Below, piece by piece: positions 52,909 to 61,506 of a stretch of 64,000 bases of DNA. Under the pieces are notes generated by a model. It ran no database searches and was not told the DNA's origin. It was given only the letters and a program-made list of their open reading frames with translations. Every line of letters starts with the position of its first letter. Position 1 is the stretch's first letter. Origin of the DNA: Sphingopyxis sp. BSN-002 (GTDB lineage: Bacteria > Pseudomonadota > Alphaproteobacteria > Sphingomonadales > Sphingomonadaceae); contig NZ_CP091804.1 in NCBI RefSeq assembly GCF_022024275.1, forward strand, positions 2,622,501 through 2,686,500, in the 5' to 3' direction. Position numbers and translations under genes: made by a program.

Positions 52909-54369
52909 ATGTTCGACAGTCTGAGCAATCGGCTTGGCGATGTTTTCGGGAAGCTCCGCGGCCGCGGCGCGCTGACCGAGGCCGACGTGCGCGCCGCGAT
53001 GCGCGAAGTGCGAATCGCCCTTCTGGAAGCCGACGTCGCGCTGCCCGTCGTGCGCAGCTTCGTCGATCAGGTCACCGAACTGGCGATCGGCCAGAATGTC
53101 CTGCGCTCGGTCACCCCGGGACAGCAGGTCGTCAAGATCGTCAGCGACGCGCTGACCGAAATGCTCGGGTCGGAAACCGCCGAGCTCGAAATCGCCGTCA
53201 CCCCTCCCGCCGTGATCATGATGGTCGGCCTTCAGGGGTCGGGTAAGACGACGACGACCGCGAAGATCGCGAAGCGCCTCAAGGAAAAAGAACGCAAGAA
53301 GGTGCTGATGGCGTCGCTCGACGTCAATCGCCCCGCGGCGCAGGAACAGCTTGCCGTCCTCGGCAGCCAGATCGATGTCGCGACCTTGCCGATCATCGCC
53401 GGCCAGCAGCCGGTCGAGATTGCCCAGCGCGCGATGCAGGCCGCGAAGCTTCAGGGTTTCGACGTCCTGATGCTCGACACTGCGGGCCGCCTCCACGTCG
53501 ACCAGCAGCTGATGGACGAGATGCAGGCGGTGTCGCGCACGGCGAACCCGGCCGAGACGCTGCTCGTCGTCGACAGCCTGACGGGTCAGGACGCGGTACA
53601 GGTCGCGCAGCGCTTCACTGACCAGGTGCCCCTCACCGGCGTCGTGCTCACTCGTATGGACGGCGACGCGCGCGGCGGTGCCGCGCTGTCGATGCGCGCG
53701 GTGACCGGCAAGCCGATCAAATTTGCCGGTACGGGCGAAAAACTCGACGGGCTCGAACTTTTCCAGCCCTCGCGCATCGCGGGCCGCATCCTCGGCATGG
53801 GCGACGTCGTCAGCCTCGTCGAACGCGCGGCGGAGACCATCCAGGCCGAAGAGGCCGAGGCGATGGCGAAGAAGATGGCGAAGGGTCAGTTCGACCTCGA
53901 CGATCTTCGGACCCAGCTCAACCAGATGCGCCGTATGGGCGGCATCGGTGCGCTTGCCGGGATGATCCCCGGGATGAAGAAGGCGCAGGCGGCGATGGCG
54001 CAGAGCGGCGCCGACGACAAGATGCTGATCCACTTCGACGCGATCATGGGGTCGATGACGCCGAAGGAGCGCGCGAAGCCCGAGATCCTGACTGCGAAGC
54101 GCAAGATCCGTATCGCGAACGGTTCGGGCACGACGGTGCAGCAGGTGAACAAGGTGCTGAAGATGCACCAGGAAATGTCCACCGCGATGAAGAAGATCCG
54201 CAAGATGGGCGGGCTCAAGGGCCTCGGCGCGCTGTTCGGCAAGGGCGGCGGCGGAATGGGCGGCCTCGGCGGCGGCGGCATGGGTGGCGGCGGCCTCGGC
54301 GGGCTTCCCGGTCTTGGCGGCGGAGCGATCCCGCCCGAACTCGCCAACCTGATGAATAAAAAGAAATAA
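52909..54369 (+). CDS. ffh: Signal recognition particle protein Ffh
   Basis: The 486-aa protein starts at ATG 52909. The NG domain has VGLQGSGKTTTTAKIA, DVNRPAAQEQL, DTAGRLHVDQQL and TRMDGDARGGAALS. The methionine-rich M domain (about 330-440) holds GMIPGMKKAQAAM. A Gly/Met-rich tail (about 450-480) extends it. Ffh with 4.5S RNA delivers signal peptides to FtsY. It lies 37 bases upstream of rpsP on the same strand. No 4.5S RNA gene is seen nearby. Confidence 0.97.
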   Translation: MFDSLSNRLGDVFGKLRGRGALTEADVRAAMREVRIALLEADVALPVVRSFVDQVTELAIGQNVLRSVTPGQQVVKIVSDALTEMLGSETAELEIAVTPPAVIMMVGLQGSGKTTTTAKIAKRLKEKERKKVLMASLDVNRPAAQEQLAVLGSQIDVATLPIIAGQQPVEIAQRAMQAAKLQGFDVLMLDTAGRLHVDQQLMDEMQAVSRTANPAETLLVVDSLTGQDAVQVAQRFTDQVPLTGVVLTRMDGDARGGAALSMRAVTGKPIKFAGTGEKLDGLELFQPSRIAGRILGMGDVVSLVERAAETIQAEEAEAMAKKMAKGQFDLDDLRTQLNQMRRMGGIGALAGMIPGMKKAQAAMAQSGADDKMLIHFDAIMGSMTPKERAKPEILTAKRKIRIANGSGTTVQQVNKVLKMHQEMSTAMKKIRKMGGLKGLGALFGKGGGGMGGLGGGGMGGGGLGGLPGLGGGAIPPELANLMNKKK

Positions 54370-54406
54370 CCCGGACAACCAAGTTTAGACTCAGAAGGAA
54401 AATATC

Positions 54407-55054
54407 ATGGCTACCTCCATTCGCCTTTCGCGCGGCGGTTCGAAAAAGCGCCCGTATTACAAGATCGTCGTCGCCGACTCGCGCAGCCCGCGCGACGGTC
54501 GCTTCATCGAGCGCATCGGCAGCTACAACCCGCTGCTTGGCAAGGATAATCCGGAGCGCGTGAAGCTCGACGCCGACCGTGCGAAGCATTGGCTGAGCGT
54601 CGGCGCGCAGCCGTCGGATCGCGTTGCCCGCTTCCTCGATGCCGCCGGCGTCAAGGAACGCGCCGCCCGCAACAACCCGAACAAGGGTGTCCCCGGCGAG
54701 AAGGCCAAGGAACGCGCCGAAGAGAAGGCCCAGAAGCTGGCTGACGCCGAAGAAGCGGCAGCTGCAGCCGCCGCCGCCCCGGCGCCGGAACCCGAAGCGG
54801 TTGAAGAAGCCGCTCCGGCCGAAGAAGCTGCTGCTCCCGAAGCTGCTGAATCGGACGCAACCGGTTCGGTGAAGAGCGAAGAAACCGCCGAAGCGGTTGC
54901 CGACGCCGTCGCCGAAGAAGTCCCGGCCGACGCGACCGCCGACGACGCGACTGCGATCGCCGAAGAGGTCGCCGAAGGCGGCCCGGTTGCTGAAGAAGCT
55001 GCTGCCGAAGAAGCGCCCGCTGAAGAAGCCGGCGAAGAAAAGGCCGAAGGCTAA
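54407..55054 (+). CDS. rpsP: 30S ribosomal protein S16 with long acidic tail
   Basis: The 215-aa protein has an S16 core (about 1-80) with [20 protein letters not shown] and [11 protein letters not shown], then [20 protein letters not shown]. After a basic linker (about 85-115) it continues into about 100 residues made of Glu, Ala and Asp, with the pattern [11 protein letters not shown] and [13 protein letters not shown]. Most S16 proteins are 80-90 aa, so more than half of this protein is tail. The AAGGAAAATATC region precedes the start. It is followed directly by rimM. Confidence 0.96.
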   Translation: MATSIRLSRGGSKKRPYYKIVVADSRSPRDGRFIERIGSYNPLLGKDNPERVKLDADRAKHWLSVGAQPSDRVARFLDAAGVKERAARNNPNKGVPGEKAKERAEEKAQKLADAEEAAAAAAAAPAPEPEAVEEAAPAEEAAAPEAAESDATGSVKSEETAEAVADAVAEEVPADATADDATAIAEEVAEGGPVAEEAAAEEAPAEEAGEEKAEG

Positions 55055-55057
55055 GCC

Positions 55058-55567
55058 TTGGCCGACGCAAACCGCCCCGTCACCCTTGCCGCCATCGCCG
55101 GCGCGCACGGGGTGCGGGGCGAGGTGCGTCTCAAATTGTTCGGCGAAGGCGCGGAGAGCCTCCGCGCCTTTTCCGTTTTTAATGCCGGCGAGCGCAAGCT
55201 GACGCTGAAGTCGGTGCGCCCGGCGAACCAGGGCGCGGTGGCAACCTTCGCCGAGGTGACCGATCGCAGCGCGGCTGAAGCCTTGCGCGGCACCGTCCTC
55301 ACCGTCCCGCGCTCGGCGCTGCCGGCGCTGGCCGACGGGGAATATTATCATCATGACCTGATCGGGCTGCCGTGTGTCTCGACCGACGGCGCCGCGATCG
55401 GCCATGTCGCCGCGGTCGAGAATTTCGGCGCGGGCGATATCCTCGAAATCGAGAAGGCGGCCGAGCCCGGCAGGAAACCGGTGCGCTTCATGGTGCCGAT
55501 GAACGCGCAGGCGGTTCCGGCGTGGAGCGACGACGGCGTGACGATCGCCGCGGCGTTCGTCGAATAG
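55058..55567 (+). CDS. rimM: Ribosome maturation factor RimM
   Basis: The 169-aa protein starts at a TTG codon at 55058, three bases after the rpsP stop. The N-terminal RimM domain begins RPVTLAAIAGAHGVRGEVRLK. A PRC-barrel-type C-terminal half has GEYYHHDLIGLPCVSTDG and ILEIEK. It helps assemble the 30S head and binds S19. The TTG start is placed by conservation, because no ATG or GTG lies at the family start. Normally trmD follows directly, but here it is 3 kb away. Confidence 0.93.
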   Translation: MADANRPVTLAAIAGAHGVRGEVRLKLFGEGAESLRAFSVFNAGERKLTLKSVRPANQGAVATFAEVTDRSAAEALRGTVLTVPRSALPALADGEYYHHDLIGLPCVSTDGAAIGHVAAVENFGAGDILEIEKAAEPGRKPVRFMVPMNAQAVPAWSDDGVTIAAAFVE

Positions 55568-55589
55568 CGGTCGGCTGCCTTATTCGTCT

Positions 55590-55665
55590 TCCCGGACCTG
55601 ATCCGGGATCTATCTTCCAGCGCTGGCGAAAATGGACCCCGGGCCAAGTCCGGGGTGACGAAGGT
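55590..55665. repeat. Dispersed intergenic repeat after rimM
   Basis: CCCGGACCTGATCCGGGATC and GGACCCCGGGCCAAGTCCGGGGTGACGA are two hairpins separated by about 20 bases. This resembles the intergenic repeats common in sphingomonads and other alphaproteobacteria (as I recall the family; no search was run). It lies where the rpsP-rimM unit would end, so it may act as a transcript 3' end for it. Confidence 0.6.
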
Positions 55666-55733
55666 GCCTTGATCGGCGATTGTCGGTTTTCCGCCATGCT
55701 GTTAGCCACGCAGTGATTGGCTATGGAGGGACT

Positions 55734-57239
55734 ATGCGCAGGAAGACAGGTCTTGTTTTGGCGCTCATGCTGGCGGTTCCGATTCCCGCGTTCGCCCAGA
55801 ACTCCACCGCCAAAACCTTCGACCAGCTCGCCCCCGAAATCGACGCGCTGTTCGCCAGATTCCAGGCCGACCAGCATGTTCCCGGCCTCGTCTATGGCGT
55901 CGTGAAGGACGGCAAGCTCGCCTATGTGAAAGGGCTCGGGGTCCAGAACATCGACAACAAGCGGCCGGTCACGCCCGACAGCCTGTTCCGCATCGCTTCG
56001 ATGACCAAGGCGTTCACCGCGCTGTCGATCCTGAAGCTGCGCGACGACGGCAAGCTTCGCCTCGACGATCTTGCCGAAGATTATATCCCCGAGATGAAGG
56101 GCTGGACCTATCCGACGAAGGACAGTCCGCGTATCCGGATCCGCGACCTGCTGCAGCATGTCGGCGGTTTCGTCACCGACGATCCGTGGGGCGACCGCCA
56201 GCAGGTGCTGCCGCAAGACGAATTCACGAAGATGATCGCGGCGGGGGTGCCGTTCAGCCGCGTCCCGCAGGCGGCCCATGAATATTCGAACTTCGGCTAT
56301 GCGCTGCTCGGCCGGATCGTGTCGAAGGCATCCGGGATGGCGTACACGGACTATGTCCGCCAGACGATCCTGACCCCGCTCGGCATGACGAGCAGCGGCT
56401 ATGACGCGCCGCACGCACCCAAGGCGCGCACGGCGCTCGGCTATCGCTGGGAGAATGAGCGCTGGACCGCCGAACCCGAGATGGTCGACGGCGCGTTCAA
56501 TTCGATGGGCGGGCTGCAGGTCAGCGCGAACGATTATGCAAAGTGGGTCGCCTTCCTGCTGTCCGCCTGGCCTGCGCGCGACGATGCGGACAATGGTCCG
56601 GTCAAGCGATCAACGGTGCGCGAGATCGCGCAGGGGCTGAACTTCGTTTCGGTCACGACCCGCAACGGATCGAGCGGCGCGACCGCGTGCAAGCAGGCCT
56701 CCGCTTATGGCATGGGCTGGCGCGTCGCGCAGGACTGCGACCTTGGCCTGACGCTTGCCCATGGCGGCGGCTATCCCGGATATGGCAGCCATGTGATGCT
56801 GATGCCCGACTATGGCGTGGGCGTCTTTGCTTTGTCGAACCGTACCTATGCGGGGCCATCGGCTCCGGCGTGGGATGCCGCAGTCGCGATGGACCGTGCG
56901 GGGCTGCTCGAAAGCCGGCCGGTGCCGGTGTCTCCGGCGGTTGCCGAGATGTATGCGGCATCGAAGGCGGCCTATGCGGCCGGCACTCTGGAGCCGCTCA
57001 AGGGCAGGCTGGCGATGAATTTCCTGATGGACCGCTCGGCGGAAAACTGGGCCGCCGAATTTGCCAGGCTGAAGGCAGAGGTCGGCGAATGCCCCGCGGA
57101 TGAGCCGCTGGCGCCGACGGGCGCGATGTCCACCGCGTTTCGCCTCAATTGCGAAAAGGGCAAGCTTGACGGGGCACTCCTGCTCGCGCCGACGAATCCC
57201 GTAACTGTCCAGGCGCTCCGGTTTCGGGTCGCGCCCTAG
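55734..57239 (+). CDS. Serine hydrolase, beta-lactamase family (class C-like)
   Basis: The 501-aa protein starts at ATG 55734 with a signal peptide ending PAFAQ. The catalytic SxxK is in RIASMTKAFTAL, YxN is in HEYSNFGYALLG, and the third motif reads HGGGYPGYGS. Such secreted proteins are often esterases or D-amino-acid peptidases rather than true beta-lactamases. It is inserted between rimM and trmD. A terminator-like stem follows it. Confidence 0.9.
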   Translation: MRRKTGLVLALMLAVPIPAFAQNSTAKTFDQLAPEIDALFARFQADQHVPGLVYGVVKDGKLAYVKGLGVQNIDNKRPVTPDSLFRIASMTKAFTALSILKLRDDGKLRLDDLAEDYIPEMKGWTYPTKDSPRIRIRDLLQHVGGFVTDDPWGDRQQVLPQDEFTKMIAAGVPFSRVPQAAHEYSNFGYALLGRIVSKASGMAYTDYVRQTILTPLGMTSSGYDAPHAPKARTALGYRWENERWTAEPEMVDGAFNSMGGLQVSANDYAKWVAFLLSAWPARDDADNGPVKRSTVREIAQGLNFVSVTTRNGSSGATACKQASAYGMGWRVAQDCDLGLTLAHGGGYPGYGSHVMLMPDYGVGVFALSNRTYAGPSAPAWDAAVAMDRAGLLESRPVPVSPAVAEMYAASKAAYAAGTLEPLKGRLAMNFLMDRSAENWAAEFARLKAEVGECPADEPLAPTGAMSTAFRLNCEKGKLDGALLLAPTNPVTVQALRFRVAP

Positions 57240-57247
57240 CGCTTTCG

Positions 57248-57284
57248 GCCTGCCGCCCCTTTGCAAGGGGGTGGGGCGGCAGGC
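57248..57284. terminator. Terminator-like stem after serine hydrolase gene
   Basis: GCCTGCCGCCCC (57248-57259) pairs perfectly with GGGGCGGCAGGC (57273-57284) around a 13-base loop. No T tract follows on either strand. It lies between the serine hydrolase and the convergent small gene, so it may separate the two. Confidence 0.5.
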
Positions 57285-57296
57285 CCGCGCCGCTGC

Positions 57297-57521
57297 TCAG
57301 CGACGTTTCGTGATCCGCACCGGAACTGCTGCTCGCTTGGCGAGGCGGCGCGCCGGGACGGCGCAATCGAAATAGGCGTCTTCGCCCGGTGCATGGATCG
57401 GCGTGACAAGCTCGGCGAAGCGGCGGAATGCCGCTTTCAGCCACTGGATCCCGCGATCGAGATCGGCGCTCAGGCGTTCGTGCCCATGCGTCCAGCTGCG
57501 CATGAAATGTTCTTCCATCAT
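57297..57521 (-). CDS. Small hypothetical protein divergent from LysR gene
   Basis: The 74-aa product starts at ATG 57521, with AAAGGAG about seven bases upstream (a second ATG, 57518, follows directly). It is His/Trp/Arg-rich (HFMRSWTHGHERLSADLDRG and FRRFAELVTPIHAPGEDAYF), with a basic end. No signal peptide or membrane helix is seen. It shares a 103-base promoter region with the LysR gene and is likely its target. I do not recognise the family. Confidence 0.55.
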   Translation of the reverse strand: MMEEHFMRSWTHGHERLSADLDRGIQWLKAAFRRFAELVTPIHAPGEDAYFDCAVPARRLAKRAAVPVRITKRR

Positions 57522-57600
57522 CGCTTTTCTCCTTTCTGGCGTGTGCCCTTCAAATGCGCCCCCGGACGCCGCAAAGCCAACAAAAGCTCTGGCATATATC

Positions 57601-57615
57601 ATAAGGCAGACTTAT
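57601..57615. promoter_or_regulatory. LysR-type operator dyad
   Basis: ATAAG-gcaga-CTTAT is a perfect dyad with five-base arms, enclosed by A/T-rich flanks (TATATC / ATATATT). It lies nine bases upstream of the lysR start and about 80 bases upstream of the divergent small gene, the usual place for a LysR autoregulatory site (T-N11-A class). Confidence 0.6.
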
Positions 57616-57624
57616 ATATTGGGC

Positions 57625-58542
57625 ATGTCGAAACTGCCGCCGCTTGCCGCCGTTCGCGCCTTCGAAGCCGCCGCTCGCCTCCAGAATTTCTCGCGCGCTG
57701 CCGACGAGCTCGGCATGACGCAAGCAGCGGTAAGCTATCAAATCCGCCAGCTCGAGGAGCGTCTCGGCCGTGCGCTCTTCGTGCGCGAGAAGGGGCGGGT
57801 GCGGCTCTCCGAAACCGGGCAGCGCCTGCTTCCGGCAATAAGCGGAGCTTTTGCCGCGATGGGCGACGCCTTCGGCGCGCTCAGCAATGACGATGCCGAC
57901 ATATTGACGATCAGCGCGGCGATGACGCTCGGCGGGACGTGGCTCAGCGCGCGGATCGGGCGCTTTCAGCTCCGCCACCCCGACCTCGCGGTGCGCTTGC
58001 TGATGTCGAACGATCTTGTCGATTTCGACGCGACCAATGTAGATGTCGCGCTGCGCACCGGCGACGGCAACTGGCCGGGGCTGCGCACCGACTTCCTTTT
58101 CCGCAGCCATGTCACGCCGATCTGCTCGCCGGCCTTTCGCGATGTGCACGCGATCGCCGAGCCCGCCGATCTGCTTCGTGTCGAACGCCTCGCGCCGAAC
58201 GATCCGTGGTGGGCAGGCTGGCTCGCGCAGGCGGGGATCGGCACGCCCCCGCCGCCGCGCCGCGGGATCGAACTCGACAGCCAGTTGCAGGAGGCGATCG
58301 CGGTGCAGGGCGGTTTCGGCATCGCGCTGATGACGCCGCTCTATTGGCGCGTCGAGCTCGAGGCGGGACGGCTCGTGCGGCCGTTCGAGACGATCTACGA
58401 GCCCGGCACCGGCAATTATCTCGTCCACCGCGCCAACCGGGTGGGCGTGCGCAAGATCGAGCGCTTTCGCGAATGGCTGCACGAGGAACTGGAGATGGAT
58501 CGCCAGATGATCCCCGAGCCGCTATGGGAGCCGCTGCCATGA
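57625..58542 (+). CDS. LysR-family transcriptional regulator (GcvA-like)
   Basis: The 305-aa protein begins [20 protein letters not shown], and [20 protein letters not shown] is the LysR helix-turn-helix. The C-terminal domain (about 90-300) has [13 protein letters not shown] GcvA features, here [12 protein letters not shown]. The inducer is unknown. The stop overlaps the trmD start by four bases (ATGA), so the trmD of the ribosomal operon is read through lysR. It is divergent from the 74-aa gene. Confidence 0.93.
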   Translation: MSKLPPLAAVRAFEAAARLQNFSRAADELGMTQAAVSYQIRQLEERLGRALFVREKGRVRLSETGQRLLPAISGAFAAMGDAFGALSNDDADILTISAAMTLGGTWLSARIGRFQLRHPDLAVRLLMSNDLVDFDATNVDVALRTGDGNWPGLRTDFLFRSHVTPICSPAFRDVHAIAEPADLLRVERLAPNDPWWAGWLAQAGIGTPPPPRRGIELDSQLQEAIAVQGGFGIALMTPLYWRVELEAGRLVRPFETIYEPGTGNYLVHRANRVGVRKIERFREWLHEELEMDRQMIPEPLWEPLP

Positions 58543-59276
58543 GTTTCGCCGCTGTTCCCCTGACGCTCTATCCCGACATGTTCCCCGGTCCGCTGGGGCA
58601 CAGCATGGCGGGCCGCGCACTCGAGGCTGGCGTCTGGTCGTGCGTGCCGGTGCAGATCCGCGACTTTGCAACCGACAAGCATCGCACTGTCGACGATACG
58701 CCCGCGGGCGGCGGCGCGGGAATGGTGTTGAAGGCCGACGTGCTGGCGGCGGCGGTCGACCATGCGGTCGCGGCGAATCCCGACCTGCCGATTCTGGCGA
58801 TGACACCGCGTGGGGCACCGATCACGCAGGCGCGCGTGCGGACGCTTTCGGCAGGGCCGGGCGCGATCATCCTGTGCGGCCGGTTCGAGGGATTCGACGA
58901 GCGTATCTTTGACGCGCGGCCCATCGAACAGGTGTCGATGGGCGACATCATATTGTCGGGCGGAGAGATGGGGGCGCTGCTGCTGCTCGACGCTTGCATT
59001 CGGCTGCTTCCCGGCGTAATGGGCGCGGCTTCAAGTGGAGATGACGAATCGTTTGAAAACGGTTTGTTGGAATATCCCCACTATACCCGGCCCGTTGAAT
59101 GGGAAGGGCGCACGATCCCCGAAGTGCTGCGATCGGGGGATCATGCGAAGATCGCCGCCTGGCGGAAACGACAGGCGGAGGATCATACACGGTTACGCAG
59201 GCCGGACCTTTGGGAGCGCCACGAGGGCGCTCGGGACCGACCTGCCTCTGACGCGCGGCGAAAAGAAAAGGACTAG
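58539..59276 (+). CDS. trmD: tRNA (guanine-N1)-methyltransferase TrmD
   Basis: The 245-aa SPOUT enzyme methylates G37 of tRNAs with SAM. It starts [20 protein letters not shown] and has the deep-knot motifs [28 protein letters not shown] and [15 protein letters not shown], then [21 protein letters not shown]. The length is normal. The start overlaps the lysR stop by four bases, so it is separated from its usual partner rimM. It lies five bases before rplS. Confidence 0.97.
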   Translation: MSFAAVPLTLYPDMFPGPLGHSMAGRALEAGVWSCVPVQIRDFATDKHRTVDDTPAGGGAGMVLKADVLAAAVDHAVAANPDLPILAMTPRGAPITQARVRTLSAGPGAIILCGRFEGFDERIFDARPIEQVSMGDIILSGGEMGALLLLDACIRLLPGVMGAASSGDDESFENGLLEYPHYTRPVEWEGRTIPEVLRSGDHAKIAAWRKRQAEDHTRLRRPDLWERHEGARDRPASDARRKEKD

Positions 59277-59281
59277 AGGAC

Positions 59282-59659
59282 ATGAACCTCATCCAGACGA
59301 TCGAAGCCGAAGAAATTGCCAAGGCTGGCAAGACCATTCCGACCTTCCGTCCCGGCGACACGCTGAAGGTCGGCGTGAAGGTGGTCGAAGGCGAACGCAC
59401 CCGCGTCCAGAATTTCGAAGGCGTGTGCATCGCGCGCTCGAACAAGGGCATGGGCTCCAACTTCACCGTGCGCAAAATGTCGTTCGGCGAAGGTGTCGAG
59501 CGCGTCTTCCCGCTCTATTCGCCGAACATCGACAGCATTACCGTCGTCCGCAAGGGCGCCGTCCGTCGTGCGAAGCTTTACTATCTGCGCGGTCGCACTG
59601 GTAAATCGGCTCGTATTGCGGAACGCCGCGATTACCGGTCGGAAGCCGGCGAAGGCTAA
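59282..59659 (+). CDS. rplS: 50S ribosomal protein L19
   Basis: The 125-aa protein begins [20 protein letters not shown], and [20 protein letters not shown] and [19 protein letters not shown] are core L19 sequences. It sits at the 30S-50S interface. It follows trmD by five bases, as in the canonical rpsP-rimM-trmD-rplS order. A strong terminator follows at 59697. Confidence 0.98.
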   Translation: MNLIQTIEAEEIAKAGKTIPTFRPGDTLKVGVKVVEGERTRVQNFEGVCIARSNKGMGSNFTVRKMSFGEGVERVFPLYSPNIDSITVVRKGAVRRAKLYYLRGRTGKSARIAERRDYRSEAGEG

Positions 59660-59696
59660 GGAGAGCTTCTCCTCTACAAAGCCGAAACAGCTTTCA

Positions 59697-59737
59697 AAAA
59701 CGACCGGTTCCGCCAACAGGCAGAGCCGGTCGTTTTC
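59697..59737 (+). terminator. Terminator of rplS
   Basis: AAAACGACCGG pairs with CCGGTCGTTTT, an 11-bp stem around about 18 bases. The T-rich end of the stem supplies the T tract. It ends the trmD-rplS unit and overlaps the leader of the next gene. Confidence 0.85.
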
Positions 59738-59739
59738 AT

Positions 59740-60381
59740 TTGGGCGAAACGAATTTGTCGCAGCCATATTCCTCTTTCCAGCCGTCACGCCGCGCCTTCA
59801 TCGGCGCGGCGCCCCTTTGTCTTTGGGGCGCGTTTGGATTCGCTGGGGAAGCCTTTGCGGCAACCAATGCGCAGCGGCTCGTCGCGGCGGCGCGCAAGCA
59901 GATCGGCGTAACGCTGCGCTATGACCCCGCCTATACGGTGCTGGCCTTCCCGAACGGCGATGTCGATCGCGCAAAGGGCGTGTGCACCGACGTCGTGATC
60001 CGCGCGTTCCGCGACGCGCTGGCGCTCGACTTGCAGGCCCTTGTAAACGCCGACATGCGCGCCAACTTTGGCGCCTATCCGAAGAATTGGGGCCTCGGCC
60101 GTCCCGACCGCAACATCGACCATCGCCGCGTTCCGAACCTCGCCACCTATTGGCGTCGGCAGAAGGCGGCGGTGCCGGTGACAACCGATCCGACAGACTG
60201 GCGGCCGGGTGACATCTTCACCCAGATGGTCGGCGGGCGGCTGCCGCACACCGGCATCGTGTCGGACCGCAAGAATGTCACGGGCACGCCGCTTGTGATC
60301 CATAATATCGGCGGTGGCGCCCGCGAGGAGGATGCGCTGTTCGACCATCCGCTGACCGGCCATTTCCGCTGGAAAGTCTGA
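59740..60381 (+). CDS. DUF1287 domain protein, exported
   Basis: The 213-aa product carries a TAT-like signal (SRRAFIGAAPLCLWGAFGF) and a DUF1287 domain (about 50-210). The domain has KQIGVTLRYDPAYTVL, GVCTDVVIRAFRDAL, NIDHRRVPNLATYW and HTGIVSDRKNV with Cys/His residues of an NlpC/P60-like catalytic set. The start at 59740 is TTG and not certain; TTG 59755 is in frame. No cytoplasmic role is likely. It may hydrolyse cell-wall peptides. Confidence 0.83.
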   Translation: MGETNLSQPYSSFQPSRRAFIGAAPLCLWGAFGFAGEAFAATNAQRLVAAARKQIGVTLRYDPAYTVLAFPNGDVDRAKGVCTDVVIRAFRDALALDLQALVNADMRANFGAYPKNWGLGRPDRNIDHRRVPNLATYWRRQKAAVPVTTDPTDWRPGDIFTQMVGGRLPHTGIVSDRKNVTGTPLVIHNIGGGAREEDALFDHPLTGHFRWKV

Positions 60382-60421
60382 GTTAGTTCCACCTAAGTTT
60401 CTTACGCTGAGGAGTGAGTAA

Positions 60422-61447
60422 ATGGGTTATCGTATCGTTGTCGCCGGTGCGACGGGCAATGTCGGGCGCGAAGTGCTCGCCATCCTGGCCGAGCGTGAAT
60501 TCCCGATTGCCGAACTGGCCGCGGTCGCATCGTCGCGCAGCCAGGGTGACGAGATCGAGATCGGCGATACCGGCAAGACCGTCAAATGCCAGAATATCGA
60601 GAATTTCGACTGGACCGGCTGGGACATGGCGATTTTCGCGATCGGCAGCGACGGAACCGCGATCCACGCGCCCAAGGCCGCCGCGGCGGGCTGCGTCGTG
60701 ATCGACAATTCGTCGCTCTATCGCATGGACCCCGACGTGCCGCTGATCGTGCCCGAGGTGAACCCCGACGCGATCGACGGCTATACGAAGAAGAATATCA
60801 TCGCGAACCCGAACTGCTCGACCGCGCAGATGGTCGTCGCGCTGAAGCCGCTGCACGATGCCGCGAAGATCACGCGCGTCGTCGTCTCGACCTATCAGTC
60901 GGTGTCGGGCGCGGGCAAGGCGGGCATGGACGAGCTGTGGAACCAGACGCGCCAGATCTTTGTCGGCGACGAGAAGGACATCAACAAGTTCACCAAGCAG
61001 ATCGCCTTCAACGTCATTCCGCACATCGACAAGTTCCTTGAGGACGGATCGACCAAGGAAGAGTGGAAGATGGTCGTCGAGACCAAGAAGATCCTTGATC
61101 CCAAGATCAAGGTCACCGCGACCTGCGTTCGCGTTCCCGTGTTCGTCGGCCACTCCGAAGCGATCAACATCGAGATGGAGAACGAGCTGTCGGCCGAAGA
61201 TGCGCAGCGTCTCCTGCGCGAGGCGCCGGGCGTGATGCTCGTCGATAAGCGCGAGGACGGCGGTTACATTACCCCCGTCGAATGCGTCGGCGACTATGCG
61301 ACCTTCGTCAGCCGCGTGCGCGACGACAGCACCGTCGACAACGGGCTGAACCTCTGGTGCGTCAGCGACAATCTGCGCAAGGGCGCCGCGCTGAACGCGG
61401 TGCAGATCGCCGAACTGCTCGGCCGCCGGCACCTGAAGAAGGGCTGA
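60422..61447 (+). CDS. asd: Aspartate-semialdehyde dehydrogenase
   Basis: The 341-aa NADP-dependent enzyme reduces aspartyl phosphate to aspartate semialdehyde, the branch point for lysine, DAP, methionine and threonine. RIVVAGATGNVGREVLAIL is the dinucleotide-binding start. The active cysteine C132 is in NPNCSTAQM, and the domain-2 sequence STYQSVSGAGKAG follows. The start ATG 60422 matches the family. It stands alone, after the DUF1287 gene. Confidence 0.97.
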   Translation: MGYRIVVAGATGNVGREVLAILAEREFPIAELAAVASSRSQGDEIEIGDTGKTVKCQNIENFDWTGWDMAIFAIGSDGTAIHAPKAAAAGCVVIDNSSLYRMDPDVPLIVPEVNPDAIDGYTKKNIIANPNCSTAQMVVALKPLHDAAKITRVVVSTYQSVSGAGKAGMDELWNQTRQIFVGDEKDINKFTKQIAFNVIPHIDKFLEDGSTKEEWKMVVETKKILDPKIKVTATCVRVPVFVGHSEAINIEMENELSAEDAQRLLREAPGVMLVDKREDGGYITPVECVGDYATFVSRVRDDSTVDNGLNLWCVSDNLRKGAALNAVQIAELLGRRHLKKG

Positions 61448-61506
61448 GCCCCATCCGTTTCCCGTTTGCATCTCGACTTCGGGATGCGAACGGGTAGGGA
61501 AGGGCG

